DNA from: Harmonia axyridis
Lineage: Eukaryota; Arthropoda; Insecta; Coleoptera; Coccinellidae
Direction: 5' to 3'
Assembly: GCF_914767665.1 (NCBI RefSeq)
Contig: NC_059505.1
Span: 20,705,506-20,769,505 of the forward strand
Length of the DNA: 64,000 nt
The notes under the pieces were generated by a model, which worked only from the letters and a program-made list of their open reading frames with translations, ran no database searches and had not been told where the DNA came from. Positions 49,566 to 62,900 of the stretch are shown piece by piece (the first letter of the stretch is position 1; every line of letters begins with the position of its first letter). The position numbers and the translations under genes were made by a program.

Positions 49566-52500
49566 GTGATCTACGTGAACAGATCAATAGAAAAAGAGGT
49601 ATATTATCACCAAGAAGGAACTTTTAATTTTTTACAATTTTTTAAGGTCCGGGGTAAGGAATATTCGAGAAAATTCAATCTCTCTACAAAAATCGTTATA
49701 TCTCCTAAACTATTCGTCGCAGACCCCTCAAATAAAAACTTTCGTGATCTACGTGAACAGATCAATAGAAAAAGAGGTATTTTATTACCAAGAAAGATCT
49801 TTTAATTTTTTACAATTTTTCAAGGTCCGGGGTAAGGAAAATTCGAGAAAATTCAATCTCTCTATAAAAATCGTTATATCTCCTAAACTATTCGTCGCAG
49901 ACTCCTCAAATGAAAACTTTCGTGATCTACATGACCAGATCAATAGAAAAAGGTGTATATTATTACCAAGAAGGAACTTTTGATTTTTTACAATTTTTTA
50001 AGGTCCGGGGTAGGGAAAATTCGAGAAAATTCGAGAAAATTTTTCGACTCAAATATTGTCAGGCGAGAGTGGGATTCGAATAACCATGAACTGCCAATAC
50101 CAACTCTGCTTACCGATTTTCCGTAGTCCCCATAGTTTAGGAGAAATTTGAAGTCGAAATTTTTGGAAAAAACCGTAAAAATTCAATCTCTCTATAAAAA
50201 TCGTTATATCTCCTAAACTATTCGTCGCAGACCCCTCATATGAAAACTTTCGTGATCTACGTGAACAGATCAATAGAAAAAGAGGTATATTATCACCAAG
50301 AAGGAACTTTTAATTTTTTACAATTTTTCAAGGTCCGGGGTAAGGAAAATTCGAGAAAATTCTTCGACTCAAATATTGTCATTCGTGAGTGGAATTCGAA
50401 TAATCATGAACTGCCAATACCAACTCTGCTTACCTATTTTCCGTAGTCCCCATAGTTAAGGAGAAATTTGAAGTCGAAATTTTCGGAAAAAACCGTAAAA
50501 ATTCAATCTCTCTATAAAAATCGTTATATCTCCTAAACTATTCGTCGCAGACCCCTCATATAAAAATTTTCGTGATATACGTGAACAGATCAATAGAAAA
50601 AGAGGTATATTATCACCAAGAAGGAACTTTTAATTTTTTACAATTTTTTAAGGTCCGGGGTAAGGAAAATTCGAGAAAATTCGAGAAAATTCTTCGACTC
50701 AAATATTGTCATTCGTGAGTGGGATTCGAATAACCATGAACTGCCAATACCAACTCTGCTTACCGATTTTCCGTAGTCCCCATAGTTTAGGAGAAATTTG
50801 AATTCGAAATTTTTGGAAAAAACCGAAAAATTCAATCTCTCTACAAAAATCGTTATATCTCCTAAACTATTCGTCGCAAACCCCTCAAATAAAAACTTTC
50901 GTGATCTACGTGACCAGATCAATAGAAAAAGAGGTATATTATTACTAAGAAGGAACTTTTAATTTTTTACAATTTTTTAAGGTCCGGGGTAAGGAAAATT
51001 CGAGAAAATTCTTCGACTCAAATATTGTCATTCGTGAGTGGAATTCGAATAATCATGAACTGCCAATACCAACTCTGCTTACCTATTTTCCGTAGTCCCC
51101 ATAGTTTAGGAGAAATTTGAATTCGAAATTTTTGGAAAAAACCGTTAAAATTCAATCTCTCTACTAAAATCGTTATATCTCCTAGACTATTCGTCGCAGA
51201 CCCCTCATATGAAAACTTTCGTGATCTACGTGACCAGATCAATAGAAAAAGAGGTATATTATTACCAAGAAGAAACTTTTAATTTTTTACAATTTTTCAA
51301 GGTCCGGGGTAAGAAAAATTCGAGAAAATTCTTCGACTCAAATATTGTCATTCGTGAGTGGAATTCGAATAATCATGAACTGCCAATACCAATTCTGCTT
51401 ACCGATTTTCCGTAGTCCCCATAGTTTAGGAGAAATTTGAAGTCGAAATTTTTGGAAAAAACCGTAAAAATTCAATCTCTCTATAAAAATCGTTATATCT
51501 CCTAAACTTTTCGTCGCAGACCCCTCATATAAAAACTTTCGTGATCTACGTGAACAGATCAATAGAAAAAGACGTATATTATCACCAAGAAGGAACTTTT
51601 AATTTTTTACAATTTTTTAAGATCCGGGGTAAGGAAAATTCGAGAAAATTCAATCTCTCAACAAAAATCGTTATATCTCCTAAACTATTCGTCGCAGACC
51701 CCTCAAATAAAAACTTTCGTGATCTACGTGAACAGATCAATAGAAAAAGAGGTATTTTATTACCAAGAAAGATCTTTCAATTTTTTACAATTTTTCAAGG
51801 TCCGGGGTAAGGAAAATTCGAGAAAATTCAATCTCTCTATAATAATCGTTATATCTCCTAAACTATTCGTCGCAGACTCCTCAAATAAAAACTTTCGTGA
51901 TCTACATGACCAGATCAATAGAAAAAGAGGTATATTATTACCAAGAAGGAACTTTCAATTTTTTACAATTTTTTAAGGTCCGGGGTAAGAAAAATTCGAG
52001 AAAATTCGAGAGAATTTTGCGACTCAAATATTGTCAGGCGAGAGTGGGATTCGAATAACCATGAACTGCCAATACCAACTCTGCTTACCGATTTTCCGTA
52101 GTCCCCATAGTTTAGGAGAAATTTGAATTCGAAGTTTTTGGAAAAAACCGTAAAAATTCAATCTCTCTACAAAAATCGTTATATCTCCTAAACTATTCGT
52201 CGCAAACCCCTCAAATAAAAACTTTCGTGATCTACGTGACCAGATCAATAAAAAAAGAGGTATATTATTACCAAGAAACTTTTAATTTTTTACAATTTTT
52301 TAAGGTCCGGGGTAAGGAAAATTCGAGAAAATTCGAGAAAATTCTTCGACTCAAATATTGTCATTCGTGAGTGGAATTCGAATAATCATGAACTGCCAAT
52401 ACCAAATCTGCCTACCTATTTTCCGTAGTCCCCATAGTTTAGGAGAAATTTGAATTCGAAATTCTTGGAAAAAACCGTAAAAATTCAATCTCTCTACTAA

Positions 52501-55500
52501 AATCGTTATATCTCCTAAACTATTCGTCGCAGACCCCTCATATGAAAACTTTCGTGATCTACGTGACCAGATCAATAGAAAAAGAGGTATATTATTACCA
52601 AGAAGGAACTTTTAATTTTTTACAATTTTTCAAGGTCCGGGGTAAGAAAAATTCGAGAAAATTCTTCGACTCAAATATTGTCATTCGTGAGTGGAATTCG
52701 AATAATCATGAACTGCCAATACCAACTCTGCTTACCGATTTTCCGTAGTCCCCATAGTTTAGGAGAAATTTGAAGTCGAAATTTTTGGAAAAAACCGTAA
52801 AAATTCAATCTCTCTATAAAAATCGTTATATCTCCTAAACTATTCGTCGCAGACCCCTCATATAAAAACTTTCGTGATCTACGTGAACAGATCAATAGAA
52901 AATGAGGTTTTTTATTACCAAAAAAGATCTTTTAATTTTTTACAATTTTTCAAGTTCCGGGGTAAGGAAAATTCGAGAAAATTCAATCTCTCTATAACGA
53001 ACGTTATATCTCCTAAACTATTCGTCGCAGACTCCTCAAATAAAAACTTTCGTGATCTACATGACCAGATCAATAGAAAAAGAGGTATATTATTACCAAG
53101 AAGGAACTTTTAATTTTTTACAATTTTTTAAGTTCCGGGGTAAGGAAAATTCGAGAAAATTTTTCGACTCAAATATTGTTAGGCGAGAGTGGGATTCGAA
53201 TAACCATGAACTGCCAATACCAACTCTGCTTACCGATTTTCCGTAGTCCCCATAGTTTAGGAGAAATTTGAATTCGAAATTTTTGGAAAAAACCGTAAAA
53301 ATTCAATCTCTCTACAAAAATCGTTATATCTCCTAAACTATTCGTCGCAAACCCCTCAAATAAAAACTTTCGTGATCTACGTGACCAGATCAATAGAAAA
53401 AGAGGTATATTATTACCAAGAAGGAACTTTTAATTTTTTACAATTTTTTAAGGTCCGGGGTAAGGAAAATTCGAGAAAATTCTTCGACTCAAATATTGTC
53501 ATTCGTGAGTGGAATTCGAATAATCATGAACTGCCAATACCAACTCTGCTTACCTATTTTCCGTAGTCCCCATAGTTTCGGAGAAATTTGAAGTCGAAAT
53601 TTTTGGAATTCAATCTCTCTATAAAAATCGTTATATCTCCTAAACTATTCGTCGCAGACCCCTCATATAAATACTTCGTGATCTACGTGAACAGATCAAT
53701 AGAAAAAGAGGTATATTATCACCAAGAAGGAACTTTTAATTTTTCACAATTTTTAAAGGTCCGGGGTAAGGAAAATTCGAGAAAATTCAATCTCTCTACA
53801 AAAATCGTTATATCTCCTTAACTATCCTTCGCAGACCCCTCAAATAAAAACTTTCGTGATCTACGTGAACAGATCAATAGAAAAAAAGGTATTTTATTAC
53901 CAAGAAAGATCTTTTAATTTTTTACAATTTTTCAAGGTCCGGGGTAAGGAAAATTCGAGAAAATTCAATCTCTCTATAAAAATCGTTATATCTCCTAAAC
54001 TATTCGTCGCAGACTCCTCAAATGAAAACTTTCGTGATCTACGTGAATAGATCAATAGAAAAAGAGGTATATTATTACCAAGAAGGAACTTTTAATTTTT
54101 TACAATTTTTTAAGGTCCGGGGTAAGGAAAATTCGAGAAAATTCTTCGACTCAAATATTGTCATTCGTGAGTGGAATTCGAATAATCATGAACTGCCAAT
54201 ACCAACTCTGCTTACCTATTTTCCGTAGTCCCCATAGTTTAGGAGAAATTTGAATTCGAAATTTTTGGAAAAAACCGTAAAAATTCAATCTCTCTATAAA
54301 AATCGTTATATCTCCTAAACTATTCGTCGCAGACCCCTCATATAAAAACTTTCGTGATCTACGTGAACAGATCGATAGAAAAAGAGGTATATTATCACCA
54401 AGAAGGAACTTTTAATTTTTTACAATTTTTTAAGGTCCGGGGTAAGGAAAATTCGAGAAAATTCAATCTCTCTATAAAAATCGTTATATCTCCTAAACTA
54501 TTCGTCGCAGACTCCTCAAATGAAAACTTTCGTGATCTACGTGAATAGATCAATAGAAAAAGAGGTATATTATTACCAAGAAGGAACTTTTAATTTTTTA
54601 CAATTTTTTAAGGTCCGGGGTAAGGAAAATTCGAGAAAATTCTTCGACTCAAATATTGTCATTCGTGAGTGGAATTCGAATAATCATGAACTGCCAATAC
54701 CAACTCTGCTTACCTATTTTCCGTAGTCCCCATAGTTTTGGAGAAATTTGAATTCGAAATTTTTGGAAAAAACCGTAAAAATTCAATCTCTCTACAAAAA
54801 TCGTTATATCTCCTAAACTATTCGTCGCAAACCCCTCAAATAAAAACTTTCGTGATCTACGTGACCAGATCAATAGAAAAAGAGGTATATTATTACCAAG
54901 AAGGAACTTTCATTTTTTTACAATTTTTTAAGGTGTAAGGAAAATTCGAGAAAATTCAATCTCTACAAGAATCGTTATATCTCCTAAACTTTTCGTCGCA
55001 GACCCCTCAAATAAAAACTTTCGTGATCTACGTGAACAGATCAATAGAAAAAGAGGTTTTTTATTACCAAAAAAGATCTTTTAATTTTTTACAATTTTTC
55101 AAGGTCCGGGGTAAGGAAAATTCGAGAAAATTCAATCTCTCTATAACGAACGTTATATCTCCTAAACTATTCGTCGCAGACTCCTCAAATAAAAACTTTC
55201 GTGATCTACATGACCAGATCAATAGAAAAAGAGGTATATTATTACCAAGAAGGAACTTTTAATTTTTTACAATTTTTCAAGGTCCGGGGTAAGAAAAATT
55301 CGAGAAAATTCTTCGACTCAAATATTGTCATTCGTGAGTGGAATTCGAATAATCATGAACTGCCAATACCAACTCTGCTTACCGATTTTCCGTAGTCCCC
55401 ATAGTTTAGGAGAAATTTGAAGTCGAAATTTTTGGAAAAAACCGTAAAAATTCAATCTCTCTATAAAAATCGTTATATCTCCTAAACTATTCGTCGCAGA

Positions 55501-55974
55501 CCCCTCATATAAAAACTTTCGTGATCTACGTGAACAGATCAATAGAAAAAGAGATATATTATCACCAAGAAGGAACTTTTAATTTTTTACAATTTTTTAA
55601 GGTCCGGGGTAAGGAAAATTCGAGAAAATTCAATCTCTCTACAAAAATCGTTATATCTCCTAAACTATTCGTCGCAGACCCTCAAATAAAAACTTTCGTG
55701 ATCTACGTGAACAGATCAATAGAAAAAGAGGTATTTTATTACCAAGAAAGATCTTTTAATTTTTTACAATTTTTCAAGGTCCAGGGTAAGGAAAATTCGA
55801 GAAAATTCAATCTCTCTATAAAAATCGTTATATCTCCTAAACTATTCGTCGCAGACTCCTCAAATAAAAACGTTCGTGATCTACATGACCAGATCAATAG
55901 AAAAAGAGGTATATTATTACCAAGAAGGAACTTTTGTTTTTTACAATTTTTTAAGGTCCGGGGTAAGGAAAATT
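49566..55974 (+). repeat. Segmental duplication 3, copy b
   Basis: Colinear partner of 24609-34247, shorter by several whole monomers (one 320-bp monomer near 27096, one 330-bp near 28432 and about five monomers across 29.1-31.1 kb are missing here) and longer by one 178-bp monomer near 54354. It reaches the homologue of the A/B boundary at 55945-55974 and continues without interruption as family A, so it represents the array without family B. Confidence 0.84.
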
Positions 55975-57548
55975 CGAGAAAATTCGAGAAAATTTTTCGA
56001 CTCGAATATTGTCAGGCGAGAGTGGGATTCGAATAACCATGAACTGCCAATACCAACTCTGCTTACCGATTTTCCGTAGTCCCCATAGTTTTGGAGAAAT
56101 TTGAATTCGAAATTTTTGGAAAAAACCGTAAAAATTCAATCTCTCTACAAAAATCGTTATATCTCCTAAACTATTCGTCGCAAACCCCTCAAATAAAAAC
56201 TTTCGTGATCTACGTGACCAGATCAATAGAAAAAGAGGTATATTATTACCAAGAAGGAACTTTTATTTTTTTACAATTTTTTAAGGTGTAAGGAAAATTC
56301 GAGAAAATTCAATCTCTACAAAAATCGTTATATCTCCTAAACTTTTCGTCGCAGACCCCTCAAATAAAAACTTTCGTGATCTACGTGAACAGATCAATAG
56401 AAAAAGAGGTTTTTTATTACCAAAAAAGATCTTTTAATTTTTTACAATTTTTCAAGGTCCGGGGTAAGGAAAATTCGAGAAAATTCAATCTCTCTATAAC
56501 GAACGTTATATCTCCTAAACTATTCGTCGCAGACTCCTCAAATAAAAACTTTCGTGATCTACATGACCAGATCAATAGAAAAAGAGGTATATTATTACCA
56601 AGAAGGAACTTTTAATTTTTTACAATTTTTCAAGGTCCGGGGTAAGAAAAATTCGAGAAAATTCTTCGACTCAAATATTGTCATTCGTGAGTGGAATTCG
56701 AATAATCATGAACTGCCAATACCAACTCTGCTTACCGATTTTCCGTAGTCCCCATAGTTTAGGAGAAATTTGAAGTCGAAATTTTTGGAAAAAACCGTAA
56801 AAATTCAATCTCTCTATAAAAATCGTTATATCTCCTAAACTATTCGTCGCAGACCCCTCATATAAAAACTTTCGTGATCTACGTGAACAGATCAATAGAA
56901 AAAGAGGTATATTATCACCAAGAAGGAACTTTTAATTTTTTACAATTTTTTAAGGTCCGGGGTAAGGAAAATTCGAGAAAATTCAATCTCTCTACAAAAA
57001 TCGTTATATCTCCTAAACTATTCGTCGCAGACCCTCAAATAAAAACTTTCGTGATCTACGTGAACAGATCAATAGAAAAAGAGGTATTTTATTACCAAGA
57101 AAGATCTTTTAATTTTTTACAATTTTTCAAGGTCCAGGGTAAGGAAAATTCGAGAAAATTCAATCTCTCTATAAAAATCGTTATATCTCCTAAACTATTC
57201 GTCGCAGACTCCTCAAATAAAAACGTTCGTGATCTACATGACCAGATCAATAGAAAAAGAGGTATATTATTACCAAGAAGGAACTTTTGATTTTTTACAA
57301 TTTTTTAAGGTCCGGGGTAAGGAAAATTCGAGAAAATTTTTCGACTCGAATATTGTCAGGCGAGAGTGGGATTCGAATAACCATGAACTGCCAATACCAA
57401 CTCTGCTTACCGATTTTCCGTAGTCCCCATAGTTTTGGAGAAATTTGAATTCGAAATTTTTGGAAAAAACCGTAAAAATTCAATCTCTCTACAAAAATCG
57501 TTATATCTCCTAAACTATTCGTCGCAAACCCCTCAAATAAAAACTTTC
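54852..57548 (+). repeat. Higher-order repeat HOR2: six-monomer unit, two adjacent copies (1,353 and 1,344 bp)
   Basis: Length series 171, 178, 320, 177, 178, 329/320 at 54852-56204 and again at 56205-57548. Markers per copy are CATAGTTTTGGAG, AAGGTGTAAGG (loss of CCGGG), a TTTTTTATTACCAAAAAAG monomer, ATAACGAACGTTAT, GCAGACCCTCAAAT (one C lost, giving 177 bp), GTCCAGGGTAAGG and AAAACGTTCGTG. The same series 173, 178, 320, 177, 178 occurs at 33122-34247, where family B interrupts the sixth monomer. A shorter relative is at 29590-30767. Confidence 0.9.
55945..55974 (+). other. Uninterrupted paralogue of the family A/family B boundary
   Basis: The same 30 bp that flank family B occur here inside the matching monomer of the duplicated region (offset about 21.7 kb), followed by two CGAGAAAATT subrepeats and TTTTTCGACTCGAATATTG. 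It serves as the array without family B for comparison. All A monomers carry this 30-bp motif; it is the surrounding variant pattern that identifies this one as the paralogue. Confidence 0.72.
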
Positions 57549-59941
57549 GTGATCTACGTGACCAGATCAATAGAAAAAAAGGTATATTATTACCAAGAAG
57601 GAACTTTTATTTTTTTACAATTTTTTAAGGTGTAAGGAAAATTCGAGAAAATTCAATCTCTCTACAAAAATCGTTATATCTCCTAAACTTTTCGTCGCAG
57701 ACCCCTCAAATAAAAACTTTCGTGATCTACGTGAACAGATCAATAGAAAAAGAGGTTTTTTATTACCAAAAAAGATCTTTCAATTTTTTACAATTTTTCA
57801 AGGTCCGGGGTAAGGAAAATTCGAGAAAATTCAATCTCTCTATAACGAACGTTATATCTCCTAAACTATTCGTCGCAGACTCCTCAAATAAAAACTTTCG
57901 TGATCTACATGACCAGATCAATAGAAAAAGAGGTATATTATTACCAAGAAGGAACTTTTAATTTTTTACAATTTTTTAAGTTCCGGGGTAAGGAAAATTC
58001 GAGAAAATTCTTCGACTCAAATATTGTCATTCGTGAGTGGAATTCGAATAATCATGAACTGCCAATACCAACTCTGCTTACCTATTTTCCGTAGTCCCCA
58101 TAGTTTAGGAGAAATTTGAATTCGAAATTTTTGGAAAAAACCGTAAAAATTCAATCTCTCTACTAAAATCGTTATATCTCCTAAACTATTCGTCGCAGAC
58201 CCCTCATATGAAAACTTTCGTGATCTACGTGACCAGATCAATAAAAAAGAGGTATATTATTACCAAGAAGGAACTTTTAATTTTTCACCATTTTTTAAGG
58301 TCCGGGGTAAGGAAAATTCGTAAAAATTCGAGGAAATTTTTCGACTCAAATATTGTCAGGCGAGAGTGGGATTCGAGTAACCATAAACTGCCAATACCAA
58401 CTCTGCTCACCGATTTTCCGTAGTCCCCATAGTTTAGGAGAAATTTGAATTCGAAATTTTTGGAAAAAACCGTAAAAATTCAATCTCTCTACAAAAATCG
58501 TTATATCTCCTAAACTATTCGTCGCACACACCTCAAATAAAAACTTTCGTGATCTACGTGACCAGATCAATAGAAAAAGAGGTATATTATTACCAAGAAG
58601 GAACTTTTAATTTTTTACAATTTTTTAAGGTCCGGGGTAAGGAAAATTCGAGAAAATTCTTCGACTCAAATATTGTCATTCGTGAGTGGGATTCGAATAA
58701 TCATGAACTGCCAATACCAACTCTGCTTACCTATTTTCCGTAGTCCCCATAGTTTAGGAGAAATTTGAATTCGAAATTTTTGGAAAAAACCGTAAAAATT
58801 CAATCTCTCTACAAAAATCGTTATATCTCCTAAACTATTCGTTGCAAACCCCTCAAATAAAAACTTTCGTGATCTACGTGAACAGATCAATAGAAAAAGA
58901 GGTATATTATCACCAAGAAGGAACTTTAAATTTTTTACAATTTTTTAAGGTCCGGGGTAAGGAAAATTCGAGAAAATTCGAGAAAATTTTTCGACTCAAA
59001 TATTGTCAGGCGAGACCGGGATTCGAATAACCATGAACTGCCAATACCAACTCTGCTTACCGATTTTCCGTAGTCCCCATAGTTTAGGAGAAATTTGAAT
59101 TCGAAATTTTTGGAAAAAACCGTAAAAATTCAATCTCTCTACAAAAATCGTTATATCTCCTAAACTATTCGTCGCAAACCCCTCAAATAAAAACTTTCGT
59201 GATCTACGTGACCAGATCAATATGATAGAAAAAGTGGTATATTATTACCAAGGAGGAACTTTTAATTTTTTACAATTTTTCAAGGTCCGGGGTAAGGAAA
59301 ATTCGAGAAAATTCGAGAAAATTTTTCGACTCAAATATTGTCAGGCGAGAGTGGGATTCGAATAACCATGAACTGCCAATACCAACTCTGCTTACCTATT
59401 TTCCGTAGTCTCCATAGTTTAGGAGAAATTTGAATTCGAAATTTTTGGAAAAAACCGTAAAAATTCAATCTCTCTACTAAAATCGTTATATCTCCTAAAC
59501 TATTCGTCGCAGACCCCTCATATAAAAACTTTCGTGATCTACGTGAACAGATCAATAGAAAAAGAGGTATATTATCACCAAGAAGGAACTTTTAATTTTT
59601 TACAATTTTTTAAGGTCCGGGGTAAGGAAAATTCGAGAAAATTTTTCGACTCAAATATTGTTAGGCGAGAGTGGGATTCGAATAACCATGAACTGCCAAT
59701 ACCAACTCTGCTTACCGATTTTCCGTAGTCCCCATAGTTAAGGAGAAATTTGAATTCGAAATTTTTGGAAAAAACCGTAAAAATTCAATCTCTCTACAAA
59801 AATCGAGGCGAGAGTGGGATTCGAATAACCATGAACTGCCAATACCAACTCTGCTTACCTATTTTCCGTAGTCTCCATAGTTTAGGAGAAATTTGAATTC
59901 GAAATTTTTGGAAAAAACCGTAAAAATTCAATCTCTCTACT
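56150..59941 (+). repeat. 3,792-bp tandem duplication, copy a
   Basis: Every landmark from here on recurs exactly 3,792 bp later (56376/60168, 57722/61514, 58549/62341, 59534/63326). Rare changes are shared, such as the CACACACCTC variant (58526/62318), CGAGACCGGGATTC (59011/62803), AATATGATAGAAAAAGTGG (59219/63011) and the 463-bp monomer. The only difference I noticed is C at 59281 against T at 63073. The unit holds one HOR2 (1,344 bp) plus eight more monomers (2,448 bp). Confidence 0.93.
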
Positions 59942-59948
59942 AAAATCG
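59663..59948 (+). repeat. 143-bp internal duplication producing a 463-bp monomer
   Basis: The segment from AGGCGAGAGTGGG to CTACAAAAATCG (59663-59805) is followed at once by a second copy of AGGCGAGAGTGGG (59806 on). It nearly coincides with the 142-bp segment that short monomers lack, so here that segment is doubled. It recurs at 63455/63598 as part of the larger duplication. The two copies differ at CGATTTTCC/CTATTTTCC and at the AGTCCCC/AGTCTCC site, so the second came from a different monomer type. Confidence 0.88.
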
Positions 59949-62900
59949 TTATATCTCCTAAACTATTCGTCGCAAACCCCTCAAATAAAAACTTTCGTGA
60001 TCTACGTGACCAGATCAATAGAAAAAGAGGTATATTATTACCAAGAAGGAACTTTTATTTTTTTACAATTTTTTAAGGTGTAAGGAAAATTCGAGAAAAT
60101 TCAATCTCTACAAAAATCGTTATATCTCCTAAACTTTTCGTCGCAGACCCCTCAAATAAAAACTTTCGTGATCTACGTGAACAGATCAATAGAAAAAGAG
60201 GTTTTTTATTACCAAAAAAGATCTTTTAATTTTTTACAATTTTTCAAGGTCCGGGGTAAGGAAAATTCGAGAAAATTCAATCTCTCTATAACGAACGTTA
60301 TATCTCCTAAACTATTCGTCGCAGACTCCTCAAATAAAAACTTTCGTGATCTACATGACCAGATCAATAGAAAAAGAGGTATATTATTACCAAGAAGGAA
60401 CTTTTAATTTTTTACAATTTTTCAAGGTCCGGGGTAAGAAAAATTCGAGAAAATTCTTCGACTCAAATATTGTCATTCGTGAGTGGAATTCGAATAATCA
60501 TGAACTGCCAATACCAACTCTGCTTACCGATTTTCCGTAGTCCCCATAGTTTAGGAGAAATTTGAAGTCGAAATTTTTGGAAAAAACCGTAAAAATTCAA
60601 TCTCTCTATAAAAATCGTTATATCTCCTAAACTATTCGTCGCAGACCCCTCATATAAAAACTTTCGTGATCTACGTGAACAGATCAATAGAAAAAGAGGT
60701 ATATTATCACCAAGAAGGAACTTTTAATTTTTTACAATTTTTTAAGGTCCGGGGTAAGGAAAATTCGAGAAAATTCAATCTCTCTACAAAAATCGTTATA
60801 TCTCCTAAACTATTCGTCGCAGACCCTCAAATAAAAACTTTCGTGATCTACGTGAACAGATCAATAGAAAAAGAGGTATTTTATTACCAAGAAAGATCTT
60901 TTAATTTTTTACAATTTTTCAAGGTCCAGGGTAAGGAAAATTCGAGAAAATTCAATCTCTCTATAAAAATCGTTATATCTCCTAAACTATTCGTCGCAGA
61001 CTCCTCAAATAAAAACGTTCGTGATCTACATGACCAGATCAATAGAAAAAGAGGTATATTATTACCAAGAAGGAACTTTTGATTTTTTACAATTTTTTAA
61101 GGTCCGGGGTAAGGAAAATTCGAGAAAATTTTTCGACTCGAATATTGTCAGGCGAGAGTGGGATTCGAATAACCATGAACTGCCAATACCAACTCTGCTT
61201 ACCGATTTTCCGTAGTCCCCATAGTTTTGGAGAAATTTGAATTCGAAATTTTTGGAAAAAACCGTAAAAATTCAATCTCTCTACAAAAATCGTTATATCT
61301 CCTAAACTATTCGTCGCAAACCCCTCAAATAAAAACTTTCGTGATCTACGTGACCAGATCAATAGAAAAAAAGGTATATTATTACCAAGAAGGAACTTTT
61401 ATTTTTTTACAATTTTTTAAGGTGTAAGGAAAATTCGAGAAAATTCAATCTCTCTACAAAAATCGTTATATCTCCTAAACTTTTCGTCGCAGACCCCTCA
61501 AATAAAAACTTTCGTGATCTACGTGAACAGATCAATAGAAAAAGAGGTTTTTTATTACCAAAAAAGATCTTTCAATTTTTTACAATTTTTCAAGGTCCGG
61601 GGTAAGGAAAATTCGAGAAAATTCAATCTCTCTATAACGAACGTTATATCTCCTAAACTATTCGTCGCAGACTCCTCAAATAAAAACTTTCGTGATCTAC
61701 ATGACCAGATCAATAGAAAAAGAGGTATATTATTACCAAGAAGGAACTTTTAATTTTTTACAATTTTTTAAGTTCCGGGGTAAGGAAAATTCGAGAAAAT
61801 TCTTCGACTCAAATATTGTCATTCGTGAGTGGAATTCGAATAATCATGAACTGCCAATACCAACTCTGCTTACCTATTTTCCGTAGTCCCCATAGTTTAG
61901 GAGAAATTTGAATTCGAAATTTTTGGAAAAAACCGTAAAAATTCAATCTCTCTACTAAAATCGTTATATCTCCTAAACTATTCGTCGCAGACCCCTCATA
62001 TGAAAACTTTCGTGATCTACGTGACCAGATCAATAAAAAAGAGGTATATTATTACCAAGAAGGAACTTTTAATTTTTCACCATTTTTTAAGGTCCGGGGT
62101 AAGGAAAATTCGTAAAAATTCGAGGAAATTTTTCGACTCAAATATTGTCAGGCGAGAGTGGGATTCGAGTAACCATAAACTGCCAATACCAACTCTGCTC
62201 ACCGATTTTCCGTAGTCCCCATAGTTTAGGAGAAATTTGAATTCGAAATTTTTGGAAAAAACCGTAAAAATTCAATCTCTCTACAAAAATCGTTATATCT
62301 CCTAAACTATTCGTCGCACACACCTCAAATAAAAACTTTCGTGATCTACGTGACCAGATCAATAGAAAAAGAGGTATATTATTACCAAGAAGGAACTTTT
62401 AATTTTTTACAATTTTTTAAGGTCCGGGGTAAGGAAAATTCGAGAAAATTCTTCGACTCAAATATTGTCATTCGTGAGTGGGATTCGAATAATCATGAAC
62501 TGCCAATACCAACTCTGCTTACCTATTTTCCGTAGTCCCCATAGTTTAGGAGAAATTTGAATTCGAAATTTTTGGAAAAAACCGTAAAAATTCAATCTCT
62601 CTACAAAAATCGTTATATCTCCTAAACTATTCGTTGCAAACCCCTCAAATAAAAACTTTCGTGATCTACGTGAACAGATCAATAGAAAAAGAGGTATATT
62701 ATCACCAAGAAGGAACTTTAAATTTTTTACAATTTTTTAAGGTCCGGGGTAAGGAAAATTCGAGAAAATTCGAGAAAATTTTTCGACTCAAATATTGTCA
62801 GGCGAGACCGGGATTCGAATAACCATGAACTGCCAATACCAACTCTGCTTACCGATTTTCCGTAGTCCCCATAGTTTAGGAGAAATTTGAATTCGAAATT

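Noticed and set aside
55521..56036. The longest frame (171 codons), and 138-codon frames at 33793, 56874 and 60666
   Set aside because: They exist because one C was lost in GACCCTCAAAT, making a 177-bp monomer (59 codons exactly), so two or three monomers read through in frame. The repeat of the same peptide inside each is the repeat unit and not a domain.
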